The notes under the pieces: generated by a model | Told to the model about the DNA's origin: nothing | The model's database searches: none | The model's input: only the letters and a program-made list of their open reading frames with translations | Program-made: the position numbers and the translations under genes | Assembly (NCBI RefSeq): GCF_002591975.1 | Contig: NZ_NVQE01000015.1 | Coordinates: 62,001 to 126,000, forward strand | DNA length: 64,000 nt | Direction of reading: 5' to 3' | From: Mycobacterium neglectum | GTDB taxonomy: Bacteria; Actinomycetota; Actinomycetes; Mycobacteriales; Mycobacteriaceae | Shown here: positions 28,173 through 38,000 of the stretch, piece by piece | Layout: each line of letters begins with the position of its first letter | How positions within the stretch are numbered: position 1 is the stretch's first letter

Positions 28173-28675
28173 GCGGTGGTTGCATACCGCTTGTCGGAGT
28201 AGTCGCGAAGGTTGTACAGAAACTTCTGGAACGTGCGTGCCATAAGCGGCTTGCCCAGCGTCATACCGATGCGACCCGAAGCGCCTTTGGGCTTCATCGC
28301 CATCACCCACGTCAGGTGGCAGCCGTCGGCCGTCGGCACCACCCGGTAGTCCTCGGCGAAAGCCGAGATGGAGCTGCTGGATGCCTTGTTGAACCGAAAA
28401 GCCATGTGGGTGCAGGGTTCCCAAGCCAGGAACTCCTCGTCGCCGACGATGCCGCCGCGCATGTTCACCGTCCGTGTCGTGCCGATGCCACGTGGCTCGG
28501 GACTGGTCCATGTGACCTTGGTGATCGCGGTCGCCCAGTGCGGCCAGGACTCGGCGTCGGCGAGCACCTCGAACAGCTGCTCGGGCGTGATCTTCAGGTC
28601 TACGGTGCTGACGAACCGAAACGGCGCACCGTCGATGAAGTCGAGGTCAACCAGCTCACAAGCATGCATGGCCAT
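28169..28675 (-). CDS. SRPBCC (polyketide cyclase/START-like) protein
   Basis: Cytoplasmic lipid-binding-fold protein of about 168 residues. The START-like pattern is clear: ITPEQLFEVLADAESWPHWATAI, then WTSPEP-IGTTRTVNM and the C-terminal long helix. It probably binds a hydrophobic ligand; no enzymatic motif can be assigned. ATG 28675 was preferred over ATG 28669. Open frame upstream runs into the reductase gene. No partner regulator is adjacent, unlike the SRPBCC gene at 49051. Confidence 0.75.
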   Translation of the reverse strand: MAMHACELVDLDFIDGAPFRFVSTVDLKITPEQLFEVLADAESWPHWATAITKVTWTSPEPRGIGTTRTVNMRGGIVGDEEFLAWEPCTHMAFRFNKASSSSISAFAEDYRVVPTADGCHLTWVMAMKPKGASGRIGMTLGKPLMARTFQKFLYNLRDYSDKRYATTA

Positions 28676-28694
28676 ACACGGTAGCCGACTGTGT

Positions 28695-29576
28695 CTAGCC
28701 GGGCCCGTCGCTGGCCGCGGCCAACAACGGAACCAGGACATCACTGATCGGGGTGGCCAACCCGTGCTCGGCGGCCTTGCGCGAGATGACGCCGTTGCGG
28801 ATATCCCATTCCAGCGGGCGGTGCGCCTCTCGATCGGTGAGGATCGACGTCGTCATGTCCTCGGGCACCTGGGTAAAGAGGCGAACCGTCTGGTCGATCA
28901 TCTCGTCGCCGAGGTTGGCGCCCTCGGCGCGCGCTACGGCCACGCACTCCGCGACGTAGCCGCGGGCCATGGCGGCGACGTCCTCGCGGCGGAACATCCC
29001 CGACTTGCGCCCGGTGAGCACCATGAGCCCTGCGACGGCATTGACCAGCAGCTTGTGCCAGGTTGCGGTCACGAAGTCGGGATCCGTGTCGACCGAAAGC
29101 CGGGGACCGCGCAACACCTCGGCGAGTCGCCTCGCAGCCACTGTTTCGGGTAGGACCAGCCGAACTGGCGTGCGTAGCCGCACCCACCCCTCGGGTTGTG
29201 TCTCGGCGGAGAACCACACCACGCACGGGACGACGGTCGACTCGGGGCAGAACCTTCCGACGCGCTCGACCTGCTCTACGCCGTTCTGCAGCGCACATAC
29301 CACCGTGCGTTCGTCGCACAATCGGGCCAGCCAGGCCGCGGCCTGCGCGTTCTGGGTGTCCTTGACGGCGAGCAGCACCACGTCGAGGGGCCCGTCGACC
29401 TGGGCGGGGTCGGTGTGGACTGGGTGAGGCACCACGATCGGGTCGCCGTCGTCGGGACGCAATTCCAATGACGGTCGCTGCGTACGCCCACCCACTATGA
29501 CCTCGTGACCAGCGGCGTAGACCAGAGCCGCGATTGTGGTGCCGATAGCGCCCGGTCCAACCACTGCGATCCTCAC
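28695..29576 (-). CDS. Ketopantoate reductase family protein (PanE/ApbA)
   Basis: NADPH-dependent reductase of 293 residues. The N-terminal Rossmann motif VGPGAIGTT is followed by VLLAVKDTQ and LQNGVEQ. The C-terminal helical domain has WHKLLVNAVAGLM, containing the catalytic lysine segment, and late NGVISRKAAEHG. Reduction of ketopantoate to pantoate for coenzyme A synthesis is the family role, but mycobacteria carry several paralogues, so the substrate is not certain. GTG 29576 start. It diverges from aspS across 73 bases that contain a palindrome. Confidence 0.83.
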   Translation of the reverse strand: MRIAVVGPGAIGTTIAALVYAAGHEVIVGGRTQRPSLELRPDDGDPIVVPHPVHTDPAQVDGPLDVVLLAVKDTQNAQAAAWLARLCDERTVVCALQNGVEQVERVGRFCPESTVVPCVVWFSAETQPEGWVRLRTPVRLVLPETVAARRLAEVLRGPRLSVDTDPDFVTATWHKLLVNAVAGLMVLTGRKSGMFRREDVAAMARGYVAECVAVARAEGANLGDEMIDQTVRLFTQVPEDMTTSILTDREAHRPLEWDIRNGVISRKAAEHGLATPISDVLVPLLAAASDGPG

Positions 29577-29595
29577 GCTGACGAAATTACCCGTG

Positions 29596-29607
29596 GAGGT
29601 GCACCTC
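29596..29607. promoter_or_regulatory. Perfect 12-base palindrome before aspS
   Basis: GAGGTGCACCTC lies immediately upstream of a TAGACT -10 element (29608-29613) in the divergent gap between the reductase gene and aspS. It is a candidate repressor site. No binding protein can be named. Confidence 0.4.
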
Positions 29608-29613
29608 TAGACT
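29608..29613 (+). promoter_or_regulatory. Putative aspS -10 element
   Basis: TAGACT predicts transcription start near 29620. The resulting leader of about 30 bases holds GAGGAG upstream of GTG 29650. Confidence 0.45.
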
Positions 29614-29649
29614 GTGCAGTCGGTCCATCCCCGTTTGCGAGGAGAGTTC

Positions 29650-31416
29650 GTGCTGCGCAGTCACGCCGCCGGTTCGTTGCGGTCCACCGATGCCGGTCAG
29701 CAGGTGACGCTTGCCGGCTGGGTTGCGCGCCGTCGCGACCACGGCGGTGTCATATTCATCGACCTTCGCGATGCGTCCGGCGTATCGCAGGTGGTGTTCC
29801 GCGAGGCGGACGTGCTGGCGAACGCGCACCGGCTGCGTGCGGAGTACTGCATCGCTGTCGACGGAGTCGTCGAGATCCGACCCGAGGGTAATGCGAACTC
29901 CGAAATCTCCACGGGCGACATCGAAGTCAACGCCACGTCGCTGACCGTGCTGGGGGAGAGCGCACCGCTGCCGTTCCAGCTCGACGAGCAGGCCGGCGAG
30001 GAATCCCGGCTGAAGTACCGATATCTCGATCTGCGGCGCGATGGCCCGGGAAACGCGATCCGCTTGCGTTCCAAGGTGAATGCGGCGGCGCGCGGCGTAC
30101 TCGCCAACCATGACTTCGTCGAGATCGAGACGCCGACGCTGACGCGCTCCACACCTGAGGGGGCGCGCGATTTCCTGGTGCCCGCGCGGCTGCAGCCGGG
30201 CAACTTCTACGCGCTGCCGCAGAGCCCGCAGCTGTTCAAGCAGTTGCTCATGGTGGCGGGCATGGAGCGCTACTACCAGATCGCCCGTTGCTATCGCGAC
30301 GAGGATTTCCGCGCCGACCGCCAGCCCGAGTTCACCCAGCTCGACATGGAGATGAGCTTCGTCGACGCCGACGATGTGATCGCGGTGTCCGAGGAGGTGC
30401 TGCGGGCTTTATGGTCTTTGATCGGCTATGACCTGCCGACGCCGATCCCGCGGATCAGCTACGTCGACGCGATGCGCCGGTTCGGTTCCGACAAGCCCGA
30501 CCTGCGATTCGGCCTGGAACTCGTCGAGTGCACGGAGTACTTCTCCGACACCACCTTTCGAGTGTTCCAGGCGCCGTACGTCGGCGCCGTCGTCATGCCA
30601 GGTGGCGCGTCGCAGCCACGGCGCACCCTCGACGGCTGGCAGGAATTCGCCAAGCAGCGCGGGCACAAGGGGCTGGCGTATGTGCTCGTCGCCGACGACG
30701 GCACCCTCGGCGGCCCGGTCGCCAAGAACCTCACCGATGCCGAACGGGACGGGCTCGCTGCGCATGTCGGGGCGAAGCCGGGGGACTGCATCTTCTTCTC
30801 CGCCGGCCCGACGAAGGCGGCGCGTGCGCTTCTCGGAGCGACCCGTATCGAGGTCGCCAAGCGCCTCGACATGATCGATCCCAACGCGTGGGCCTTCACC
30901 TGGGTGGTGGACTGGCCGTTGTTCGAGGCCGCCGACGAGGCTGCTGCGGCCGGCGATGTGGCGGTGGGCTCCGGAGCGTGGACGGCGGTGCACCATGCGT
31001 TCACCTCGCCCAAGCCGGAATCGGAAGCGACGTTTGACACCGATCCCGGTTCGGCGTTGGCCAACGCCTACGACATCGTCTGCAACGGCAACGAGATCGG
31101 TGGCGGATCGATCCGTATACATCGTCGCGATGTCCAGGAGCGGGTGTTCGCGATGATGGGCATCGACCACGACGAAGCTCAGGAAAAGTTTGGATTCCTT
31201 TTGGACGCCTTCACTTTCGGCGCTCCGCCGCACGGTGGCATCGCGTTCGGCTGGGACCGCATCACTGCGCTGCTCGCCGGCTTCGATTCGATCCGCGAGG
31301 TCATCGCATTCCCGAAGTCCGGTGGTGGTGTCGATCCGCTGACCGATGCACCCGCGCCGATCACCGCGCAACAGCGCAAGGAATCGGGCATCGACGCCAA
31401 GCCCAAGACCGACTAG
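29650..31416 (+). CDS. aspS: Aspartyl-tRNA synthetase
   Basis: Class IIb synthetase of 588 residues in the bacterial long form with the GAD insertion. It starts with the anticodon-binding OB fold ([23 protein letters not shown]). Motif 2 ([20 protein letters not shown]) and motif 3 (GIAFGWDRI) are intact. GTG 29650 has GAGGAG six bases upstream and gives the usual LRSHAAG beginning; an in-frame ATG at 29614 is too early. In organisms lacking asparaginyl-tRNA synthetase this enzyme also makes Asp-tRNA-Asn for transamidation, which is likely but not shown here. The stop overlaps the convergent SDR stop at a CTAG. Confidence 0.96.
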   Translation: MLRSHAAGSLRSTDAGQQVTLAGWVARRRDHGGVIFIDLRDASGVSQVVFREADVLANAHRLRAEYCIAVDGVVEIRPEGNANSEISTGDIEVNATSLTVLGESAPLPFQLDEQAGEESRLKYRYLDLRRDGPGNAIRLRSKVNAAARGVLANHDFVEIETPTLTRSTPEGARDFLVPARLQPGNFYALPQSPQLFKQLLMVAGMERYYQIARCYRDEDFRADRQPEFTQLDMEMSFVDADDVIAVSEEVLRALWSLIGYDLPTPIPRISYVDAMRRFGSDKPDLRFGLELVECTEYFSDTTFRVFQAPYVGAVVMPGGASQPRRTLDGWQEFAKQRGHKGLAYVLVADDGTLGGPVAKNLTDAERDGLAAHVGAKPGDCIFFSAGPTKAARALLGATRIEVAKRLDMIDPNAWAFTWVVDWPLFEAADEAAAAGDVAVGSGAWTAVHHAFTSPKPESEATFDTDPGSALANAYDIVCNGNEIGGGSIRIHRRDVQERVFAMMGIDHDEAQEKFGFLLDAFTFGAPPHGGIAFGWDRITALLAGFDSIREVIAFPKSGGGVDPLTDAPAPITAQQRKESGIDAKPKTD

Positions 31417-32207
31417 GTCGGCCAGTCGCATCCCGTCAGCTCGGCGGAGCGCTCCCATAGCCTGCGGGCCATCACGGGATCGCTCGCCTTGGGCCGCAGC
31501 TTGGTCACCTTCGGCGGGCCGAACTGATTGAAACGCGGCGCGAGATACGTGCCGCTGGGCAGATCGGTCGACACCGCCTGCAGGCTGGCCCGTGCGCCTT
31601 GGGCCGGCGTGTGCAGAAATCTGCGCATTCCCCGGTGCTCGCCCATTCCCATCGACCTGGTGATGTCGGTATCGGTCGCACCCGGATCCGACGCGTAGGC
31701 GCGGACGCCGCGCGCGGCGAGTTCGCGAACGAAGAGCAGGTTGGCCAGCTTGGACTGGCCGTAGGCGCTCCACTTCGAGTACTTCCGTGTGTGCCAGTTG
31801 AGGTCGGCCAGGTCGAGCCGGGTGAACAGGTACGTCGCACTCGCGACCGAGACGACCCGGTCCTTGATCCGGTCGCCGAGCAGACAGGTCAAGGCGAAAT
31901 GCCCGAGGTGGTTCGTGCCCATATGGGCCTCGAAGCCGTCGACCGTGCGGGTCAACGGCATGCCCATGACCCCGGCGTTGTTCACCAGCACGTCAACGGA
32001 TTCCACCGATTCGGCGAATGCCCGCACGCTGGCCAGGTCCGCCAAGTCGAGCGCACGCACTTCGACGTCGCCCGGCATCTCGGCGGCGACTCGCTGGGCT
32101 TTGTCGATGGTGCGGCACGCGATCACCACGCTGTGGCCCTCGGCGGCGAGCGCCGTCGCTGTCGCCGCGCCGACACCGCTGTTGCCGCCCGTGATGATCA
32201 CCCGCAT
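31413..32207 (-). CDS. SDR-family oxidoreductase (retinol dehydrogenase-like)
   Basis: NAD(P)-dependent oxidoreductase of 264 residues. It has [11 protein letters not shown], the adenine-pocket [15 protein letters not shown] and the active-site YGQSK. The DLNW segment and the length resemble WW-domain/retinol-dehydrogenase-like SDRs common in actinobacteria. Cytoplasmic, substrate unknown. It is converging with aspS and divergent from the F420-type gene. Confidence 0.87.
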   Translation of the reverse strand: MRVIITGGNSGVGAATATALAAEGHSVVIACRTIDKAQRVAAEMPGDVEVRALDLADLASVRAFAESVESVDVLVNNAGVMGMPLTRTVDGFEAHMGTNHLGHFALTCLLGDRIKDRVVSVASATYLFTRLDLADLNWHTRKYSKWSAYGQSKLANLLFVRELAARGVRAYASDPGATDTDITRSMGMGEHRGMRRFLHTPAQGARASLQAVSTDLPSGTYLAPRFNQFGPPKVTKLRPKASDPVMARRLWERSAELTGCDWPT

Positions 32208-32263
32208 GTCTGCTGATTATTCGGAAGCGGAATAGATCCGGCCGGGCGGGGGATAGTTCAAGC

Positions 32264-32695
32264 ATGACCGAGATACCCGACGCCGAGACCATGAAGGCGT
32301 TCAACGCGAATATCGTCGACGAGTTCCGTGCCAACGGCGGCAAGGTCGGCGGTCCGTTCGAAGGCGGAACCCTGCTACTGCTCACGACCACGGGCGTGAA
32401 GTCCGGCCAACCGCGACTCGCGCCGCTGGCGTACCTCACCATCGACGACAAGATGATCATCATCGGGTCGAAGGCCGGCGCCGACACGAATCCCGACTGG
32501 GTGCACAACCTGCGCGCCAACCCACGGGCGCACGTCGAAGTCGGAACCACGGACTACGACGTGACCGCCCGCGAGTTGCCGCCCGCCGAGCGCGATGCCG
32601 TGTACCCGAAGATCGTCGAGCAGTCGCCGGTCTTCGGTGACTACCAGGCCAACACCAGCCGCGTCATCCCGCTCTTCGAGCTCCAGAAGGCGTGA
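32264..32695 (+). CDS. Deazaflavin (F420)-dependent nitroreductase-family protein
   Basis: Split-barrel protein of 143 residues in the DDN/DUF385 family, which in mycobacteria binds coenzyme F420. Landmarks are GGTLLLLTTTGVKSG followed by R, the PLAYLTID strand, GSKAGADTNPDWVHNL and the late VIPLFEL. It may be a quinone or nitro reductase; natural substrate unknown. The protein ends four residues after VIPLFEL, a normal end. Followed directly by a strong hairpin. Confidence 0.88.
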   Translation: MTEIPDAETMKAFNANIVDEFRANGGKVGGPFEGGTLLLLTTTGVKSGQPRLAPLAYLTIDDKMIIIGSKAGADTNPDWVHNLRANPRAHVEVGTTDYDVTARELPPAERDAVYPKIVEQSPVFGDYQANTSRVIPLFELQKA

Positions 32696-32696
32696 T

Positions 32697-32739
32697 TTCG
32701 GTGCGCAAACAATCGCTGAGCGAGCGTTTGCGCACCGAA
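32697..32739. terminator. Long perfect hairpin between convergent genes
   Basis: Arms TTCGGTGCGCAAAC (32697-32710) and its exact complement (32726-32739). Between them is a second inner palindrome, TCGCTGAGCGA. It fills the 52-base gap between the F420-type gene and the thiolase gene and probably ends both transcripts. The nested symmetry is unusually regular. Confidence 0.65.
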
Positions 32740-32747
32740 TTCGCCGA

Positions 32748-33929
32748 CTAGAGTCGCTCGATGATGGTGGCGTTGGCCATGCCGCCGCCCTCACACATCG
32801 TCTGCAGCCCGTAGCGACCACCACGCTGCTCCAACGCATTGACCAGCGTGCTCATGATGCGTGCACCTGAAGCACCCAGCGGGTGACCGATCGCGATGGC
32901 ACCGCCGTTGACGTTGGTCTTCGACAGGTCGGCGCCGACATCGTGTGCCCACGCCAGCACAACCGGCGCGAAGGCCTCGTTGACCTCGAACAGGTCAATG
33001 TCGGCCAGCGTCAGTCCGGCCCGCTGCAACACCTTTTCGGTCGCGGGGATGACGCCGGTCAGCATGTACAGCGGATCGGATCCCACCACGGTCGTCGTAT
33101 GGATACGAGCCAGCGGACGCAGGCCAAGCCGCTTGGCGACCTCACTCGTGGTGATCATCACCGCCGCGCTGCCGTCTGACAGCGGCGACGAGTTGCCGGG
33201 CGTGATCTCCCAATTGATCTGGGGGAACCGCGCCTCATAGGCGGGACTGTAGAACGCGGGCTTGAGACCCGCCAGTGTCTCCACGGTGGTGCCGGGGCGA
33301 ATGATCTCGTCGGTGGCCAGCCCCGCGATCGGAATCAGCTCGTTGTCGAAACGGCCCTCTTTGGTTGCCTGCGCGGCCTTTTCGTGACTGCCTGCGGAGA
33401 ACTCGTCGAGCTGTTGCCGCGAGAAGCCCCATTTGGCCGCGATCAGTTCGGCGCTGATGCCCTGCGGCACCAACCCCTCCGGATAGCGCTGCGCCATGGC
33501 GCCGAACGGGTCGCTGCCCGGCAGCACACTCGAACCCATCGGTACTCGCGACATCGACTCCACGCCCGCGGCGACGACGATGTCGTAGGCGCCCGCGATC
33601 ACGCCCTGTGCCGCGAAGCTGATCGCCTGCTGGCTGCTGCCGCACTGGCGGTCGACGGTGGTGCCGGGCACGGTCTCGGGGAAGCCGGCGGCCAGTAGCG
33701 CGTTGCGCCCGATATTGACGGCCTGATCGCCGACCTGCGAGACGGCGCCGGTGATGACGTCGTCGATCTGTGCCGGGTCGATGCCCGTGCGCTTCACCAG
33801 CTCGGTCAGGCTGTGTGCCAGAAGATCGACGGGCAGCACGTCGTGCAGTGCGCCGCTGGCCTTGCCCTTTCCGATCGGCGTGCGTACCGCCTCGACGATG
33901 ACCGCGTCCCGGCCTGCATATCCAGCCAT
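32748..33929 (-). CDS. Thiolase (acetyl-CoA C-acetyltransferase)
   Basis: Thiolase of 393 residues. The nucleophile Cys is in DRQCGSSQQA (about 92), with GHPLGASGAR and the C-terminal CEGGGMANA carrying the second Cys. NEAFAP is also present. It catalyses thiolytic cleavage or condensation of acyl-CoAs in the cytoplasm, the last step of beta-oxidation-type pathways. It is divergent from an HxlR regulator with a TATACC-N15-GGTATA repeat in the gap, so control by that regulator is likely. Confidence 0.94.
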   Translation of the reverse strand: MAGYAGRDAVIVEAVRTPIGKGKASGALHDVLPVDLLAHSLTELVKRTGIDPAQIDDVITGAVSQVGDQAVNIGRNALLAAGFPETVPGTTVDRQCGSSQQAISFAAQGVIAGAYDIVVAAGVESMSRVPMGSSVLPGSDPFGAMAQRYPEGLVPQGISAELIAAKWGFSRQQLDEFSAGSHEKAAQATKEGRFDNELIPIAGLATDEIIRPGTTVETLAGLKPAFYSPAYEARFPQINWEITPGNSSPLSDGSAAVMITTSEVAKRLGLRPLARIHTTTVVGSDPLYMLTGVIPATEKVLQRAGLTLADIDLFEVNEAFAPVVLAWAHDVGADLSKTNVNGGAIAIGHPLGASGARIMSTLVNALEQRGGRYGLQTMCEGGGMANATIIERL

Positions 33930-33965
33930 TTCAGCCTCCTGTACTCACCACTGAGTAATGCTTCC

Positions 33966-33994
33966 TATACCCAGCTATATCACCTAGGTATACT
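33966..33994. promoter_or_regulatory. HxlR-type operator and overlapping promoters
   Basis: TATACC (33966-33971) and GGTATA (33987-33992) form an inverted repeat with 15-base spacing. TATACT at 33989-33994 is a good -10 for the regulator gene. On the other strand TATAGG at 33964-33969 can serve the thiolase gene. Binding would cover both promoters. Confidence 0.55.
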
Positions 33995-34023
33995 TAGAAC
34001 AACTCAGAGGGAGGGGGAATTCC

Positions 34024-34494
34024 ATGACGATGCTGGAGGGCCGGTTGGCCGACCGCGAGACCTGGTCGGCGATCGGCGAATGCCCGGTCGAGAAGACGAT
34101 GGCGCTCTTGGGGACCAAGACGGCGATGCTGATCATGCGCGAGGCCTACTACGGCACGACCCGGTTCGACGACTTCTGGCGTCGTGTCGGTGTTACCAAG
34201 GCCGCTGCCGCCGCACGTCTGTCGGAACTGGTCGAGGCCGGCCTGCTCGAGCGGCGGCCGTATCAGGAGCCGGGGCAGCGCAGCCGAGACGAGTACGTGC
34301 TGACCGAGGCGGGCACCGAGTTCATGCCGGTGGTGTGGGCGATGTTCGAGTGGGGGCGCCGCCACCTGCCCAACCGCTCACGGTTGCGCCTGGCGCACGC
34401 GGATTGCGGCGCTGAGGCCACCGTCGAAATCCGTTGCGAGAAGGGGCATCACGTGCCGCCCGACGAGCTGATCGTCAGGGCTGTCCGAAGCTAA
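34024..34494 (+). CDS. HxlR-family transcriptional regulator
   Basis: Winged-helix regulator of 156 residues. It has the HxlR landmarks CPVEKTMALLGTKTAMLIMRE and RFDDFWRRVGVTKAAAAARL. The Cys near residue 20 is the position used for redox or electrophile sensing in some family members. An extra C-terminal part (ADCGAEATVEIRCEKGHHV) looks like a small zinc ribbon. GGGAGGGGG precedes the start. It is inferred to control the divergent thiolase gene. Confidence 0.88.
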   Translation: MTMLEGRLADRETWSAIGECPVEKTMALLGTKTAMLIMREAYYGTTRFDDFWRRVGVTKAAAAARLSELVEAGLLERRPYQEPGQRSRDEYVLTEAGTEFMPVVWAMFEWGRRHLPNRSRLRLAHADCGAEATVEIRCEKGHHVPPDELIVRAVRS

Positions 34495-34871
34495 CGCTCC
34501 TCGGCGAGGTACTTCTTCGCCAGCGATTTGGGCGCCTGCGCGAGCCACGCGTCGGTGACGAGTTCGGTGAGTTCGGGCACTCCGATCGTCGCAAGCCGGA
34601 CCAGCACCATCGGGTAGCCGTCGAAGTGCGGCGTGGTGAAGTACACGTCGGGGTCGTCGGCGACGAGCGCGAATTTCACCCCTTCATCCGCAACGCGCGC
34701 TCCGAGAATGTCGCCGTCCGGAGCGTCGTCGCCGAGCGCCACGTAGTCGGCCTTGCGCAGCGGCCGCTCCCACACCATCAGCTTCTTGCGCACCCGCCAG
34801 TTCCGCGGCGAGGTTTCGGCGGTCTCCGGCAACTGGCCGACGATTCGTCCGACGTCCTTCCAGGTGGCCAC
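34491..34871 (-). CDS. MmcQ/YjbR-family protein
   Basis: Small cytoplasmic protein of 126 residues with the CyaY-like YjbR fold. Recognisable are the NWRVRKKLMVWERPL start of the domain, VYFTTPHFDGYPMVLVRL and the C-terminal LVTDAWLAQAPKSLAK. No biochemical role is established for the family; a DNA-binding role was proposed on structural grounds. GTG 34871 start. It overlaps the convergent HxlR gene by four bases. Confidence 0.85.
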   Translation of the reverse strand: MATWKDVGRIVGQLPETAETSPRNWRVRKKLMVWERPLRKADYVALGDDAPDGDILGARVADEGVKFALVADDPDVYFTTPHFDGYPMVLVRLATIGVPELTELVTDAWLAQAPKSLAKKYLAEER

Positions 34872-34891
34872 GGGAGACGATTGTGCGCGGT

Positions 34892-34897
34892 TAGGGT
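34892..34897 (+). promoter_or_regulatory. Putative -10 element, leaderless-type spacing
   Basis: TAGGGT stands six bases before GTG 34904, the first codon of the truncated DUF389-like frame. Confidence 0.45.
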
Positions 34898-34903
34898 TCT
34901 CCA

Positions 34904-35023
34904 GTGCTGCATTTACGGGTGATAGCGCCCGGGGAGAACCTGGTAGGCATCGTCATCGCCGGGGTGCTCGTGCTCGGGGTGCGGCCGAAGGGCACACTCA
35001 TACCGCGCGTGGCCCAGACCTGA
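34904..35023 (+). pseudogene. Possible remnant of a DUF389 membrane protein
   Basis: A 39-codon frame starts VLHLRVIAPGEN, the characteristic beginning of DUF389 proteins (MLHLRVI…). It then passes at once to a hydrophobic segment (VGIVIAGVLVLGV) and a short tail before TGA. The intact family is several hundred residues. The gene therefore appears to have lost most of its middle while keeping a plausible leaderless promoter. A genuine 39-residue membrane peptide cannot be excluded. Confidence 0.4.
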
Positions 35024-35066
35024 GTGCCGCACTGCGCACCCTCCTAGCTTGTGATGGGATCTTGCG

Positions 35067-38000
35067 ATGGGCATCAAGGTGGCGCTGGAGCATCGCACCA
35101 GCTACACGTTCGATCGGCTGGTGGAGGTGCATCCCCATGTCGTTCGACTACGCCCCGCGCCGCACTCACGCACCCCGATCGAGGCGTATTCGCTGACTGT
35201 CGAGCCTGCCGATCACTTCATCAACTGGCAGCAGGACGCGTTCGGTAACTTTCTTGCCCGGCTCGTCTTTCCGGAACGTGCCCGCAGCCTGACGATCACC
35301 GTCGGCCTGATCGCCGACCTCAAGGTGATCAACCCGTTCGACTTCTTCATCGAGGAGTACGCCGAGCGCGTCGGCTTCACCTATCCCAAGGCTCTCGCCG
35401 AGGACCTCAAGCCCTACCTGCGGCCCGTCGACGAGGCCGACGAGGGGTCCGGGCCCGGCGACCTCGTCCAGGCGTGGGTGAGCAACTTCTCCGTCGCGCC
35501 GGGGACCCGCACCATCGACTTCCTCGTCGCGCTCAACCGTGCGATCAATGCCGATGTGGGCTACAGCCTGCGGATGGAACCCGGTGTCCAGACGCCGGAC
35601 CACACGCTGCGCACGGGCATCGGCTCATGCCGGGACTCGTCCTGGCTGCTGGTGTCGATCCTGCGTCAGCTCGGACTCGCCGCCCGCTTCGTGTCCGGCT
35701 ATCTGGTGCAGCTCACCTCGGATGTCCAGGCGCTCGACGGACCGTCGGGCCCGGCCGCCGACTTCACTGACCTACACGCATGGGCCGAGGTCTACATCCC
35801 CGGCGCCGGCTGGATCGGGCTGGACGCGACATCGGGGCTGTTCGCCGGCGAGGGCCACATCCCGCTGTCGGCCACGCCACACCCGGAGTCCGCGGCCCCC
35901 ATCACGGGAGCCACCGGGCCGTGTGAGACGACGCTGGACTTCGCCAACATCGTCACGCGCATCCACGAGGACCCGCGGGTCACTCTCCCGTACACCGAGG
36001 CCGCCTGGGGCGCCATCTGCGAGCTCGGCGGCCGCGTCGACGAGCGGCTGGCCGCGGGTGACGTACGCCTGACGATGGGCGGCGAGCCGACGTTCGTCTC
36101 GATCGACAACCAGGTCGACCCCGAGTGGACCACCGACGCCGACGGGCCGCACAAACGCCGACTGGCGTCCGATCTTGCCGCGCGACTGAAGAAGGTGTGG
36201 GCGCCGCAGGGCCTTGTCCATCGAAATCAGGGCAAGTGGTATCCGGGAGAACCGTTGCCGCGCTGGCAGATTGGACTCTACTGGCGCACCGATGGTGAGC
36301 CGTTGTGGCGCGACGAAGCGCTGCTTGTCGACCCGTGGCAGTCAACGCCCCCGACGATCGAGGTGGCGCCCGATGCCGGGCTGCGTGTGCTCGGTGCACT
36401 CGCCGACGGGCTCGGCCTGCCCGCCTCCCAGGTGCGGTCCGCGTACGAGGATGCGTTGAGCCGACTCGGCGCCGCGGTGCGCCTGCCCGAGGGCGAACCT
36501 GTCGCCGCCGCAGACGATTTGGAAGCCGACACCGCCGATGCCCGCGCCGCCCTGATCGCGCGGGTGGAGGAAACCGTCGCCGAACCGGCCGCCTACGTCC
36601 TGCCGCTGCATCGAGCCGACGACGGCTCCGGATGGGCCAGCGCCGACTGGCGGCTGCGGCGCGGGCGAATCGTGCTGCTCGACGGCGACTCGCCGGCCGG
36701 GCTCCGGTTGCCGCTCAAGTCGATCAGCTGGCATCCGCCGGAACCGACGCACGCCGCAGATCCTCTGGCGCACCGCGACGAACTGCCCGTCGAATCCGAA
36801 ACCGACGACGCGGAAGTCGTGGACGCCGACGCCATGCCGACCACCGCGGTCGTTGCCGAGGTTCGTGACGGAATTCTCTACATCTATCTGCCGCCCACGG
36901 ACGAGGCCGAGCACTTCGTCGACCTGATCCGCCGGGTCGAGGCCGCCGCGGCCAAAACCGACTGCCCGGTCGTCCTCGAGGGGTACGGCCCCCCGCCAGA
37001 TCCGCGTATCACGTCGACGACGGTCACCCCTGACCCCGGGGTCATCGAGGTCAACGTGGCGCCCACGGCCAGTTTCGCCGAGCAGAAACAGCAGCTGGAA
37101 ACGCTCTACGGTGAGGCTCGATTGGCCAGGCTGTCGACCGAGTCATTCGACGTCGACGGCTCCCACGGGGGCACCGGCGGCGGCAACCACATCACCCTGG
37201 GCGGCATCACGCCCGCGGATTCGCCCCTGTTGCGCCGTCCCGACCTGCTGGTGTCGATGCTGACGTATTGGCAGCGTCACCCGTCGCTTTCCTACCTGTT
37301 CTCGGGCCGGTTCATCGGAACGACGTCGCAGGCGCCCCGGGTGGACGAAGGCCGCGCCGACGCACTGTACGAACTCGAGATCGCGTTCGCCGAGATCGCG
37401 CGGCTGTCGGCGGGAGAAGCTCCGCCGGCACATGGTCGCTCCGCAAGCTCCGCTCCGTGGATCATCGACCGGGCTTTGCGCCACCTGCTGACCGACATCA
37501 CCGGCAACACCCACCGGGCCGAGTTCTGCATCGACAAGCTCTACAGCCCCGACGGGCCGCGCGGCCGACTGGGTCTGCTCGAACTGCGCGGGTTCGAGAT
37601 GCCGCCGCACTACCAGATGGCAATGGTGCAGTCATTGTTGGTGCGAGCGCTGGTCGCATGGTTCTGGGATGAACCGCTGCGGGCACCACTCATCCGCCAC
37701 GGCGCCAATCTGCACGGACGGTATCTGTTGCCGCACTTCCTGATTCACGACATCGCGGACGTGGCCGCTGATCTGCGGGCGCACGGCGTCAACTTCGATA
37801 CCAGCTGGCTCGATCCGTTCACCGAGTTCCGGTTCCCCCGCATCGGAACGGCAGTCTTCGATGGCGTGGAGATCGAGCTTCGCGGAGCGATCGAGCCGTG
37901 GAATGTGCTGGGGGAGGAGGCCACCGCGGGCGGGATGGCGCGCTACGTCGACTCGTCCGTCGAGCGCATCCAGGTACGTCTCATCGGCGCTGACCGCCAG

